From Augochlora pura (Eukaryota; Arthropoda; Insecta; Hymenoptera; Halictidae), in NCBI RefSeq assembly GCF_028453695.1, contig NC_135781.1, forward strand, positions 21,017,640 through 21,081,639: a stretch of 64,000 nucleotides of DNA, written 5' to 3'. Positions 1 to 10,856 of this stretch are shown here, in pieces (within the stretch, counting starts at the first letter, position 1; each line of letters begins with the position of its first letter). Below the pieces are notes generated by a model. The model saw nothing but the letters and a program-made list of their open reading frames with translations, was not told where the DNA came from and made no database searches. A program made the position numbers and the translations under genes.

Positions 1-660
1 ACTTGCCCCTCGCCACCATCATCCGCCGAACCGAGCCCTCCGTGGCCCCGCTTGAAACCGGAGGGGTGAAAACTTGAGCGTTTCTCGCGGAGGGTAGCCG
101 GCAGACAGCGGCGATGGGCTCCGGTTGCCCTAGTCGTCCCCACCATCGCGGCCGAATATTTCTCCGCGCGAGCAAAAACACAACAGTTGCGCGGGACTCA
201 ACTCAATTGCTATGTCAAAACGATGTGAAATGGGATTGATGTAATTTGGTTAGGCGCCCGGCCCTGTTCCACTTGTTCCTCTCGTGCCTCGCGTCTTTCT
301 CGCACTCTCGTCTCGGTCCCGTTCCACGTTCAACCCCCGCGGTGTACCGTTTATACGTTGACAAAACTGTCCTTCTCTGTCTCCCTCTGTACCGGGTGTT
401 CCGTGACAAACGACTCGATTCAAGGCTGATTCTAATGACTTATGAAGTCAAGCCAAATGACCGACGGCTCACCCTCTTACCTACTCTCGCCCCGCCGATC
501 CATCCCCCGAACTTTCGATAACTTTCGAGCTACGAGCCGGCACCGGCCAAATCGAATAATTTCATCCCCGTTGCCGTTTAGCCGCTCCACGACGACGATT
601 TATCGTATTCATTGTTCGTTTCGCTACGACATAAGGGAACCGGCCATCTGATTGCTAGAC
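1..660. other. GC-rich non-coding block at left edge
   Basis: The first 660 bases are much richer in G+C and CpG than the following 3 kb. Reading frames here are short and overlap on both strands, with no recognisable domain and no convincing splice structure. The block could be a regulatory island or the end of an element lying to the left. I see no gene. Confidence 0.4.
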
Positions 661-3640
661 GATGTCATCCAGAGACAATTATGATTGTTGCTCGTTACGG
701 AAGCCAGTCCCATTATTGCTCCTTATCGCGTTTACTGCGGACGATCTCGTAGATGAGAAAAGTCTACTCTGTTTCGCTTGATGAACTTTTTACTCGTTCG
801 ATTTCTTTCACAGCTTACGCGACTGAATATCAAAGACATTTATCCACGTAACACAATCACAGAATTTAATATGGATTATTCATAAAAAGTGAACGAGATA
901 TATATTTAATATAGATTATTGAGTGATTAACTATGGAAAATATTATTTAAAACTAAACAATTATAGATATTCGAGTATTTTATTGTAGGTATTATTGCAT
1001 CAAAAAGATTTGTAACTACTTAGGGTCATAAATCTGTAAAATCACGCAATATTTTTTGTATGTTTTATTTTCAAAAAGTTTACATCGCTCAAATTATAAA
1101 AAAATTTTACTAAAACAGACACGAATAGAACTGAACATTTATAGATTTTCTTTTTACTATAAATTGTAGAAAATCATTAATCGAAGCAAATTAAAAGACG
1201 ATGCCCCTACGATGTTCAAACGATGTTCAGCTATATTATATTTATGCTATAATTTAGAGGTATACCCGCCTCGGGTTAATAGGAAAATGTAATTAGTCGC
1301 GAAGTAACACCGGTGTTTATAATTAGATCTTAACGCACAATTAATAGGACAATTGTCCTCGATACCCGATTGTAAGTACTCTCCGACGCCATTTTTCCGT
1401 CCTCTTTCTCTCCTACAGGACGTTTTGTTTCGTTTTCTTTCTTTCATTCGAGCCTCCGTCGCTCGTCCCGAGCGTGGCTAATTAGCCGCCGCCATTTTTC
1501 CATCGGGCAACCCATTATCGGCCATTGAGGCAAGTACCGGCAAGCCGGAATAGAAGTTTAATGAGGTTTACCGCGGGAACGGGGATGGTTTCGCGAGCAC
1601 ACCGAAAACAGGGGAGGCGCGTCGATTTCGGACCGTCGGAAATTTTCCGCGTTCTGATTACAGAAAAATTTCATACTAGTTGAAATGCATCGATGAAATC
1701 TTCCATTGTCGTCCGAACTAACGTTCAGATTTAATTGTAGAAGTGTCACTAATGCCTAGGAGGTTGAAGGAAGTTTTATTTCCTGTGACAATCGTTCCTG
1801 CGTATAAAGGACAACTGGAAATTTTGCTCAATCCTATCGAATTTTGTGCATTATTCTCTTAATATCTTTATAAGTTACTGCATACGAACATAGTGGTGGA
1901 GCATTTTAATCGCACGTGTTCTTTAGTGGAAAAATTCATCCATTTTTATTTTTCGGATATAATAAAACGTCGGATATAATAAATTTCTGTCCTATTGTGT
2001 GGAATTTGAAATAGTGGGAAGATCAAAAGAAGTTGAGAATATCTACTAAGTTGTTCTCGTTAAAACTTTTTCAGAAAGGATGAAATTTACATCCGGCTCC
2101 TGTTTGTTGTACTTGAGGAAGACTATATTTGTTCTGGATAAATGGTAACTGGTATGGTAAATGATAAATGGTATTCTTCACAACGTAAGTAAAATATGAT
2201 TTAAGTACTTAGTTTCCATGGCCATAAAGGGAGAACAATGATAAGGTTTGCTTTAATAAATTATATTCTTAATAAAATTATATATTGAAAAGCGTGCTAA
2301 TAGAATTCTACCTGATAAAGTTATGGCTATGTTATTCAACAGTGTAAAGCTTATAAAATTCTTTAATGAGAGGAACCCAACTCAAGAACGACAGAATATA
2401 GTATAAAACTTTGCATATTGTATACAAAACAGGCATAAGTGCCACAAAAATCCACAGTCGCTCCTTCCATTTCTTTTATAACGTCAATGACGACGACGAC
2501 AAAGTTAACAGAGTTTTGAAACTCTACTGAAAAATGGCGTCCGGCGATCTAACTTTACCCTTATTTCATGGGTTTTATTATAGAGTGCCCATGAGACTTT
2601 GACGGACGAATGAAGAGGCATGTGTGAAGAATATGGTTGAATATAGATTATGCTAATTTTGAAATAAAAAAAAGTATTTCAATGTATCATTTTTATATGA
2701 TATTTAAGACAAATCTTATGTTACTTCTATATAGTAATAAAAGAAACAGTAACAAACATCGTTTTTAAAAACACAAAATCGACTCCATATTTTTCTTTGC
2801 ACACAGTGTAAAAGTAATCACATTATTTATATATTATTCGCATATTATACTTTATATGATAGTAATCATATTATTTTCTTTGCTACTCTTACAATTTTTC
2901 GTATACTTGTTTTTCTTATTTATGTTACATGGTATTCTCTAACTAAAAGAAAGTTGTCTTTTTACAAAAGGAATTGCAAGTTTCTACCTTTATTAATTTT
3001 TAATAGGAGTACTTGTTAATATTTCGGCTGATTCTTTGCGTTATACACCATCTAAAATACACAATTATTTAATCCATACGCAAAATATAGCTAAATTAAA
3101 ATGTATATGTCGATCATATTTTACCCGATTCCGTTTCGTCCGCCAGATACTTGCTAACATTAACCTAAAATTTGTATAGACATCAAATTTATTGAAGGTA
3201 TGAAGAAACATGTGTGATCCATGTTAATCAACAATAGTACGTGCTTAATTGTAAAGAAACAGTATCAATGCAGTAAAAAAGATAACGCAAAAGTATTTAC
3301 CCGGATTTTCCATTTTTTTCTTTCCGAAACATATTTTCCATGGTTGCACATCCAACTATGTCGTGACACTCATTGCTGACGACGAAAAGTAAAAAAAAAC
3401 AGCATCAAACGCTAGATACAATTTTGCCTGTGTTGTTCACACTTCAAATAAGGTTGTACGAAGTGTTATTCATTTTGCCTGACTTGTCCATCTTGCCCGC
3501 CCGTCCTCTATACCTGCGTTCAACGAGTGACGTTACATGGTTAATACATTCAAAACTTGCTGTTTAAGCATGTGTTGTTAATTTCTCCTAGTCACAATTT
3601 CAACGATAATGATCAACATGAAGGGTAGAAAAATTAGCGA
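661..3640. other. AT-rich intergenic stretch, no gene seen
   Basis: Mostly AT-rich sequence with dense stops in all frames. The exception is a small GC-rich patch at about 1380-1640, which contains the palindrome GGCTAATTAGCC at 1476-1487, a TAATTA homeodomain-type core. No RNA gene, transposon end or coding exon was recognised. Confidence 0.5.
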
Positions 3641-3902
3641 GCAAAGTAACAGGAAGCCGAAGCGGTGCGGCGCGAGCGTGAAACCTGGAGACCCGAGCGA
3701 AGACCGAGTAACGAAATCACGCTAACGGAGTTCATCCGGCTCGTTTATCAAGCGCGCGAGCTCCCATGTTGCACGGGATCGAATTTCGCGATGCGTAAGC
3801 CAGCAGACAATTTTCTTTCGCGTTCTCCCATTCCCGAGACCGTTCAAAGTGGGTTCGGGCGAGCCGGCATTGTGATCGCCTCCGCGGGCTGTCGTCGGTC
3901 TG

Positions 3903-3930
3903 TCGTGGTCGTGGTCGTGGTCGTGGTCGT
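3903..3930 (+). repeat. Hexamer microsatellite (TCGTGG)4
   Basis: Four perfect copies of TCGTGG plus a partial TCGT, 28 bp. The + strand frame across it would read as a run of valines, which explains the poly-Val stretch in the overlapping open frame and argues that this frame is not a gene. Confidence 0.85.
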
Positions 3931-3972
3931 TTATGCGAGCGGAATTTCCGCGTGTGCGCGAGTCCGCCTGGC

Positions 3973-3980
3973 TATATAAA
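3973..3980 (+). promoter_or_regulatory. Candidate TATA box inside CpG-rich island
   Basis: TATATAAA sits in an otherwise GC-rich island, about 30 bases upstream of equally GC-rich sequence, which is the normal spacing for a core promoter. No downstream exon was recognised, so the site may be fortuitous. A second TATA-like string (TTTATAAAT) lies near 4077-4085. Confidence 0.2.
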
Positions 3981-4250
3981 TCCGATGTTCGACGGCGTTG
4001 TACGCGGGGATTCGTCGGTGGCGAGGCGAGGCAAGAAGAGGCGAGACGAGCGCCCTCCGCCAGCCATGTTTGCGGGTTTATAAATTGGGTTCGGCGCTGG
4101 GGATTTTTCTATTAGGACAAAATTGGTTCTTTCAACCGCCACCAGGGCGGTCGACCCCTCCTCCGCCCCTCGCCGGGCTGCTCGAGGCTCGAGGCTCGCC
4201 GAACTCGTCGATCCTCTCTGCGGAGCCCTCGGTCCTCACCCTCCAGCCAC

Positions 4251-4347
4251 CCTTCTCTTTTCGAATCTCGCTCTCTCCCTCCCTCTCCTTTTCTCTCCCT
4301 CTTTCTCGCTCTTGCTCTGTCCTCCGTCCCTTTTTCTCCCTTCGCTC
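4251..4347 (+). repeat. Pyrimidine-rich (CT)n low-complexity tract
   Basis: About 100 bp dominated by C and T, made of CTCTC, CCCTC and TTTCTC units. The complementary strand reads as a Glu/Arg/Lys/Gly-rich open frame, typical of a simple-sequence artefact. Confidence 0.7.
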
Positions 4348-4749
4348 CGCGTCCCTCGCGGAGGCCCGCCACCGAGGGGTGGCTCGCCGGGGGTTGATGC
4401 GCGAGGGGAGGGGATGCTCGCGGCAGCTCTCAAAAGTCGATATTTCCGTCACCGGTGTTATCGGTGTTTCCTACATTCTGTGTCCAGCGTCACCATAAAC
4501 GAGGTTACCGATCAAAGTGCCGCCGTCGTCGACGCTACCGCCGCGCCGAGGCCGCATCTCTCTCCCATCAGCGCCATGGATTCGGCCGCCAATCGCTTTC
4601 TCGTCCTCGTGGACTCGCGCGGAGCTGCGCGTAATGGAACGGAAGGCGTCATCCCGCCACCCCCGAAACGAACGTTTTCAACCGACTTACCGTTTCCCCG
4701 GATGAAACGCAATAATAAATCCGGAAAGTTACGCTCGGAGCATGCCGTC

Positions 4750-4767
4750 GCCGCCGCCGCCGCCGCC
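4750..4767 (+). repeat. Trinucleotide repeat (GCC)6
   Basis: Six perfect GCC units in the CpG-rich island. No coding role is supported. Confidence 0.7.
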
Positions 4768-5352
4768 CGCTCAGCTGCGCTCCGCACCGGTCTGCCCTGC
4801 TCGCGAGCGGCGACGCGCGGCGAGAACGGGGGCAGAGGCGGAGGGCGGTTGTGACGTCAGCCATCTTGATGAGAATATAATTGCGCTCTATAATTATGCC
4901 GGTACAGCTTTCATTGCGCATTAACCCTCGTTACGGCAGTTCTCATGGACTCGAACGGGCTCGCGAAAGCTAATTACAATGCTAATTACCCGACGGATTT
5001 TTCAATCGCCGGACTCGTTGTCCTATATCGGAAAGCAACGCGGCAACCACGCCGAGCCACGGCGAGCCGAGCCGAGCCGAGGTGAGTCGCGGCGAGGCGG
5101 ACGGAAATCCGTTTTAATACGGCGCGTATCGTACGAGCGTTAAACGGGGAAACCTAATTAGCGACTTTCAGCGAATCTCTCGGCAGAAATTGCGAGAGAT
5201 TGCAGGACGAAATAACGGTAACTCGTTTAAACGTGCCACTTGGGGCGGTCTCGAAGTGTTGCTGATCAAACTATCCGTCCGCGAGCAGTTTCCGAGGAAC
5301 ACTCTGGAATCGGTTCTTATTAGTTTGCTTAATCAGCGGGCCGCTTCGGTCG

Positions 5353-5508
5353 TGCAGAAACCTCTGGCTGCCACCCACTTGTCCTTTCGTGTACGAAACT
5401 TACGACTCGATTGCGAGCGATTCGAGACGAATGTTGCCGTTTTTATGGGATATCTGCTTGAAGATTAGCGAGAAGTCTGTCAATTGCATATACACGTCAT
5501 TTGACTTT
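5353..5508 (+). repeat. Diverged direct repeat, copy A
   Basis: Shares an ordered series of blocks with 6117-6270: TGCAGAA, CTGCCACCCACTTGT, CTTTCG, TTCGAGACGAA, ATATCTGCTTGAA, AGAAGTCT and GTCATTT, with indels between them. The order and spacing make chance similarity unlikely. It may be an old segmental duplication or a degenerate mobile element. This copy lies in an open frame (5190-5468) that copy B breaks, which argues against a conserved protein. Confidence 0.6.
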
Positions 5509-6116
5509 TTAACCGTTGTATCAACACTATGCAACTGACCGAATTATTTGCTCAAATTTTTACGCTAATCTATTTTATCTTCCTAATTTTGTAAGGATTT
5601 GCAAAACGTAACATTGTTGAAAAAGTAAAGTAAAAGTATACCTATTATAAAGCAGTTCAAATGTTACTCCTTCTCGAAGCAGTAACATAAATAATACAAA
5701 AAAGGTGTACATCGAACATGTGAACATGTAGATGGATGTAAAAATTATATCTATATTTTCGAATATTATTTATTATATATTCTCTTAGACAAACACTGTT
5801 GTGTAACAATTAGCTGTAAAAATCTGTTCATTCGAATACGACTGTTAACTAATCAAGAACATACTGTTCCATATTAGGTACTTCAATTTTTAAATTGCCC
5901 TAGCGTTGCCTCCGTGTCCCTAGCGTGGAACGGAATATTTGAAATCCTCGTTCGAATGCATGTCAAATGAACTTTGAAATATTGTACTTTATTATTTTAC
6001 TGGTTTGCATTCATATTGAAAAAATATTTTAATGTTTATTAGGTTATCTAAAAGAATCGGTCTTGCTAAACTTGCTTTCTGGCGTCGCAGTCGTGACATT
6101 AGTCTGTATCAATGAA

Positions 6117-6270
6117 TGCAGAATCGTTTGACTGCCACCCACTTGTTCTTTCGCGTAGGAGATACGCGAGCCAACCCTTTCGAGACGAACGTCATTATTT
6201 TAGTGCAATATCTGCTTGAAAATGACAAAGAAGTCTTTCGATTGTAGATGCAAGTCATTTAGTCTTCATC
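6117..6270 (+). repeat. Diverged direct repeat, copy B
   Basis: Second copy of the 5353-5508 unit, about 760 bp downstream in the same orientation. It shares the blocks CTGCCACCCACTTGT, CGAGACGAA, ATATCTGCTTGAA and AAGAAGTCT. It also shares a 20-base block (the ATTATTTTAGTGCAATATC region, near 6194-6212) with copy C but not with copy A. Confidence 0.6.
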
Positions 6271-6289
6271 AATAGATAAGAATTACAAT

Positions 6290-6365
6290 GGCTTCCACCC
6301 ACTTCTTTCCTGTAACAATCTCGTATATTAACTCTTCTGTCATTATTTTAGTGCAATATCAGAAA
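6290..6365 (+). repeat. Diverged direct repeat, copy C (partial)
   Basis: Shorter third copy starting about 20 bp after copy B. It keeps CCACCCACTT near its start and the ATTATTTTAGTGCAATATC block near its end, while the middle is shortened and diverged. B and C are closer to each other than either is to A, suggesting stepwise duplication. Confidence 0.5.
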
Positions 6366-6369
6366 GCAG

Positions 6370-7560
6370 ACAAACAGAAGATCGCTACAGTTTATTTCTT
6401 AGTGTTAAACTGGGAAACTTTATGTAATTTTATGTTCACGTAGTTACTCTTTAGTTTATTCCGCCTTTCTCATCGGAATATTTATTATAACAAAGCTAAT
6501 TCAACATTGTTATTCATTTGACATAATATAAATGCTTTTCCGCGTTTCACTTCACATGTTATAACTGTATTTGAATTTATTATTTACTGACTTTCTTGGC
6601 AACGCTGTGAATACACGCGTAATGTGCTCCGCGAGGTATTACATTAAGTGTTCGGCTGTAAAGTATACCGAGTTATTTTGATCCAGAGAATAAAACTCGC
6701 TCCTTAATTACTTAAGTTCTAATTATTAAATTAGAAGAATAGTTACATCGTCAAATAAATACCAACAAAAATGCGTTGTGCTCTTGGTGGCTACAGCGAA
6801 TATACAGGAAACGTGAACATTGTGTCATAGAAGACTATACTGTACGTGTAGAATCTTCAAATTGGGTACTTATATGCACTGAAAAGTATCTGAACAACTT
6901 GTAATTGATAAATTCTAGGTCAGAATACTGCAGTGAAACTCTGTGAAGAATTTGATGCGATAACTAAAGCTAAGTAACTTACTTTACCAATAATATATAT
7001 ACATCTGAATTTTAAACATGGTCTAATCATTCTAACAATGTTTTTTATGAATTACAGAGATTGTACATAACGATACCCAATTCCGATAGATAAAACTACT
7101 TCGTCAATGTTAATATTTTCTAGTTGATTCTACTTACCTCAGTGAAACATCAGGTTTTAATTTTCTTAATTATTGTCCTTGTCCGAATATGTTATTTTTA
7201 TATTATAGCTACACCAAATAAACGGGTTCACAAAAACATAGTATCAATGGCTTTAGAAACCATGATTTAATGTGAAATGTCTATTTAAATCTTAATGATT
7301 TACAGAACATATAAAGTACGTGTAAAATCAATATACAGAAAGTAATTATAACGTAAATTTATATAGAAAATTTACTAAAAATCAATTTTATAATTAATTA
7401 GTGCTAGGTTAAATATATTCGAAATTCTTAACTACATGCAAACCAGATGTCACTCTTAGACAATATAACGAAGATCCAGATGCCCTGAGGATTAAATCTG
7501 CTAGTTACCTGAACTTGTTAAATGTCCATGTACTCATATTGTTTAATGAATGGTTGGTAG
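6370..7560. other. AT-rich intergenic stretch, nothing recognised
   Basis: Stops are dense in all frames and composition is AT-rich throughout. No exon, RNA gene or transposon terminus was recognised. Confidence 0.5.
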
Positions 7561-7758
7561 CAAAAAGGCTTGAATAAACGGACACTGGCGAAAGAAATCG
7601 TGCAGTTAGAGGTTGAAACATCCGCGGTGGAGAGTCAAAGTGTATCGGTGGCGGCTCCTGTTATCCAGGTCGGTGATCCCATAATGATACCCGTCGACGA
7701 AAATCCCGTCGCAATTATTGCCAGCACGGATCACCGTTGGCAACAAGTAATAATGGTC

Positions 7759-7853
7759 AGAGAGTAAGAGAGCGAGAGAGTGTGCGAAAGGGAGAGAAAG
7801 AGAGAGAGAGCGAGAGAGAAACTGGGGGAGGGAAAAGGCAAGAGGAGATTTTC
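7759..7853 (+). repeat. Purine-rich (GA)n low-complexity tract
   Basis: Interrupted GAGAGA, GCGAGAGAG and GGGAGAGAAAG units over about 95 bp. The antisense frame reads as Ser/Leu repeats and is an artefact. Confidence 0.7.
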
Positions 7854-8049
7854 AAGCAAAGGGAACACATGGCCCGAAAGGGTACTCCCATGTTAGCTAC
7901 AAAGGTATCCAACAGGGATAAATACGTCGCAACTTCCAGCACACGCCTCGCGCATTTCTGCCGTGTATCTTGCACATATGCACGCAGCAGGCAGCGAGCT
8001 GGGTCCATCTGCAGCGATCCGATTTTGCAACAGTGTACCGAGTAATCGA

Positions 8050-9080
8050 TTTCGAATTTGATAACGCCTAATCGTGAGCGCGCTCTTCTCTTCGCCGCTC
8101 TCCTTCGATTGGTCCGCTTTTGATGGAATTAATGCTTGTGCCTAACGAGACGGAAGATCGGGGCACGAATAGAATCGTTCACGCATCGGGGAACAAACGC
8201 GTAACCCTGTTTATGTTTTTGCTTGATACCCTGGGTGGAGGAGAAGTTATTTCGGAAGGGAGAAATTATTTTATTCTGTTCGGAAATCTTAAGCCCCTCA
8301 GTTCTGTACTTTTCCATACGGGAACGGTGGAACAGACATTTTTAATAATGAGATGGTTCGATATTTTGAACTGTTTAAATGATAGATCTTATTTTTTAAT
8401 ATGCGACCCAACGTGATACAAACCTGAACGTGATTTTGGTTGGTTTCGGTGCAGTTCGGTTCTTTTAAATTGCTTTTAGCGAAGATATTTTATCCTCGAG
8501 ACGAATCAACGAATTTTAGAATATAGAACTTGTATATTATTATATAACAATAATAATAATAATATTATTAAAATATTATAGGCAATATTATCGTAATAAT
8601 ATTATAGAATACTAATTGACTTAACTTGTATATATCAATGAATGTTCCCCAGGGCTTACATTAAATGCCTAAATAACTATTATTAATTTAAAATAATTAA
8701 ATACTAAAGTGTTATAAAAAATTGATCTTCTATCAAAATTAGCAGCCTAATCATCTGTAATTGAAATTGTCGCCTGAACATATAGATGATCCTGACATCT
8801 AAAGATAAATAAAGTTTACGAATTGTTTCTATAAGTTGCACACTGAATATGAATTTCCAATTTCCCTGAAGAGTAATCAAAATTTCAACAGGAAATCTTG
8901 TTTCCTTGAGGAATTCATATTTATATAATCTATACGTAATTACACAACAAGTCTAACAAGACAGGTGTGCACTAGATTAAGTTCTAGAAATTATTTTCTC
9001 TAGATATGGGAAAAATTGTATGTATACACGACTTGTTCCTAAACTAATGGCAGTAATTTTATTGAAGATTTAGATTTCAA
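8050..9080. other. Intergenic stretch, AT-rich, with ATT/TAA repeat
   Basis: The left 400 bases are of mixed composition and the rest is AT-rich, including an interrupted TAA/ATT microsatellite at 8546-8580. I see no gene, RNA gene or element end. Confidence 0.5.
8546..8580 (+). repeat. (TAA)n/(ATT)n microsatellite
   Basis: Units of TAA running into ATT/AAT, giving a locally self-complementary AT-rich tract. Confidence 0.6.
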
Positions 9081-9179
9081 AAAATCGTGGTGACACAGTG
9101 TTCCACATACATGAAACTCTGAGAAGTTAGAGTTACAAAAATGTATCGCATAGCACGATGACGTTGGTAGGCGAAATGA

Positions 9180-9950
9180 TCTCGGCCGGTTTCCTCGAGG
9201 TGCTCCCCGCTCGCAGATACGCTTTTAACCGGTCGCGTACGACTGTCTGACCCGGGGTCTCGTCCCCGTAGTTTATTTAACAGCGCCCTGGGCATCGGTA
9301 AACACGGGTTAGCGAATTGGCCCCAGGGCGAGACCGAATGATAGTTAACGTACCGCTAAACGCCATTGGAGAGGACCTCGCGTCCCTTCCCGGCCGGAAT
9401 ATACCGAGGCTCGTATATTGCGTGCGCGAGGGGACCGAAATTTAATTTTGTGCTTTTTGTACAGGCCAAATCGTTGTCTCTCCCACTTCGTCCGACCGTT
9501 GCTGTCTCTCTCTCCCTCACACGCTCTCTCTTTTCTGTCTCGCCTTCACAGTGATGAAACGGGGGCGATGACGCAGGCGTCGCGTCGCGTCGCGTCGCGT
9601 CGCAGAGCTTTCGCCGCGATTTTGGCCGTTTTGCGCGACACCCTGTCGAAAGATCGACGCGACCATTGTGCCCTGGTAAATTCCGGTCGTTTATACGTCG
9701 CGGTGCCTCGCTCTCAGAACGCTTCTCCCAGCAGGCACCGTGCGCGACGCCGCTTTCCCTGCAACACCAACGAATATTCAATTACATCACTCGCAGATCG
9801 AATTTCTATTCCGATGGATCGTAACTTCTTACGAACGAGGAATACGAAATGTTCGAAATTGAATTTCAACCCTTTGCGGTCCGGTGTAGGATGTGTCTGG
9901 ACAACACGTTTTGTTGCATCGAGTCCTGTATTTCGAGAATACTTTTTATA
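9180..9950. other. CpG-rich island with GCGTC pentamer array
   Basis: About 770 bp that is CpG-rich compared with its flanks and contains a perfect GCGTC pentamer array. Open frames on both strands (9418-9951 on +, 9356-9781 on -) overlap each other and show no domain, so they are rejected as genes. At the right end (9868-9878) an AACCCTTTGCGG string resembles the termini of the TTAA elements described below. Confidence 0.4.
9577..9603 (+). repeat. Pentamer microsatellite (GCGTC)5
   Basis: Five perfect GCGTC units plus GC. The same pentamer occurs three times at 21581-21595 in Rx intron 1. Confidence 0.85.
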
Positions 9951-9956
9951 GCATTA

Positions 9957-10158
9957 TGATCTATTGCTGTTTGATTATACAGAGTGTTTGACTACTATCT
10001 TTTAACCCTTTAGTTGTTTCGGACGACCATTCTCCGAAACACAAATAACGCAAATTCTGATCTATTGCTGTTTGATTATACAGAGTGTTTGACTACTATC
10101 TTTTAACCCTTTAGTTGTTTCGGACGACCATTCTCCGAAACACAAATAACGCAAATTC
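9957..10158 (+). repeat. Perfect 101-bp tandem duplication
   Basis: Copy 1 is 9957-10057 and copy 2 is 10058-10158. They abut directly and are identical over all 101 bases by eye. The unit starts TGATCTATTGCTG, ends ACGCAAATTC, and contains TTAACCCTTTAGTTG, which resembles the ends of the TTAA elements nearby. Perfect identity in non-coding DNA implies a recent duplication or an assembly error. Confidence 0.9.
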
Positions 10159-10471
10159 TTGCCGTTTCTTCGTGACGAGTATACTCGTCGAGAACAGCTA
10201 ACTGAGTGAGAAGGATATTCTTTGCTAAATTATATATTTTATAGAAGTGTGGTATTTGGACAGAATATGCAGATAATCAAATTTATTGTATAATTACAGT
10301 AATTTATACTTCCCAAAGAGATTGAAGGTTTTTGATGGAGAGGAGGATTGTGATTTTAATGTAACAACAATTAGGATAGAATCGTAAATAGTGTTCTATG
10401 TGCCAATTATCTGCTTCCATCTTTTGCATAGTATATTAATAGGCGCAGTTTTCTTGACCTGACTGAACCAC

Positions 10472-10524
10472 GGTAATATTGCAGTATCAGAACGTATATA
10501 TGGTAATATTGCAGTATCAGAACG
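10472..10524 (+). repeat. Short direct repeat, two 23-bp copies
   Basis: Two identical 23-bp copies beginning GGTAATATTGCAG and ending CAGAACG, at 10472-10494 and 10502-10524, separated by 7 bases (period 30). Confidence 0.85.
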
Positions 10525-10608
10525 ACTTATAAATGAATTTGTTACAGTGAAGACGTCATTTCATCATGACTTTCATGTAGCTTAGTTTGTAAAATCAGTT
10601 CTTCACTA

Positions 10609-10856
10609 TTAACCCTTTGCGCTCGAAGCCATTTTAAATCTAGATCCAAAATAGCTATTTTGACCTTCTGTATTCCCATTTTATATGACTTAGTACAATT
10701 TATAGATATGAGATTGAGTCTTGTGACTCGTAAAACTATTACGCTTTAAATAGTCTTTTACATAGAAGGGTCTTTAATAATGTCAAAATTATTTTGGAAA
10801 TAATATAACAATTTTCATTGGCACCTCAGAGGCGCCACTCGAGTGCAAAATATTAA
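10609..10856. mobile_element. TTAA-flanked MITE, piggyBac-like
   Basis: A 248-bp segment with TTAA at both ends (10609-10612 and 10853-10856) and inverted termini. The left end reads TTAACCCTTTGCGCTCGA. The right end, reverse-complemented, reads TTAATATTTTGCACTCGA, 14 of 18 identical. Just inside the right end is the near-perfect palindrome GGCACCTCAGAGGCGCC (10820-10836). TTAA target sites and CCCTTTG-type ends are typical of piggyBac-family non-autonomous elements. There is no transposase frame. Family assignment is inference from the ends alone. Confidence 0.65.

Larger units (their letters stand above)
3650..5170. other. CpG-rich island with simple repeats, possible promoter or enhancer
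   Basis: About 1.5 kb that is strongly CpG-rich compared with both flanks. It holds a TCGTGG hexamer array (3903-3930), a CT-rich tract (4251-4347) and (GCC)6 (4750-4767). Long open frames exist on both strands (for example 4123-4854 on +), but they arise because GC-rich sequence has few stops. They overlap antisense frames and translate into Pro/Arg/Ser/Ala-rich low-complexity protein with no domain. A CTAATTAG site lies at 5154-5161 near the right edge. Promoter, enhancer and unannotated transcript are all possible. A protein-coding role is unlikely. Confidence 0.45.

Noticed and set aside
4123..4854. 243-residue open frame on +, longest in the window
   Set aside because: It lies in a CpG-rich, CT-repeat-bearing island where stops are rare. 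Other long frames overlap it on both strands, the product is Pro/Arg/Ser/Ala low complexity, and no domain is visible.
9418..9951. 177-residue frame on + overlapping a 141-residue frame on -
   Set aside because: Both span the GCGTC array and the CpG-rich island, neither shows a domain, and they exclude each other.
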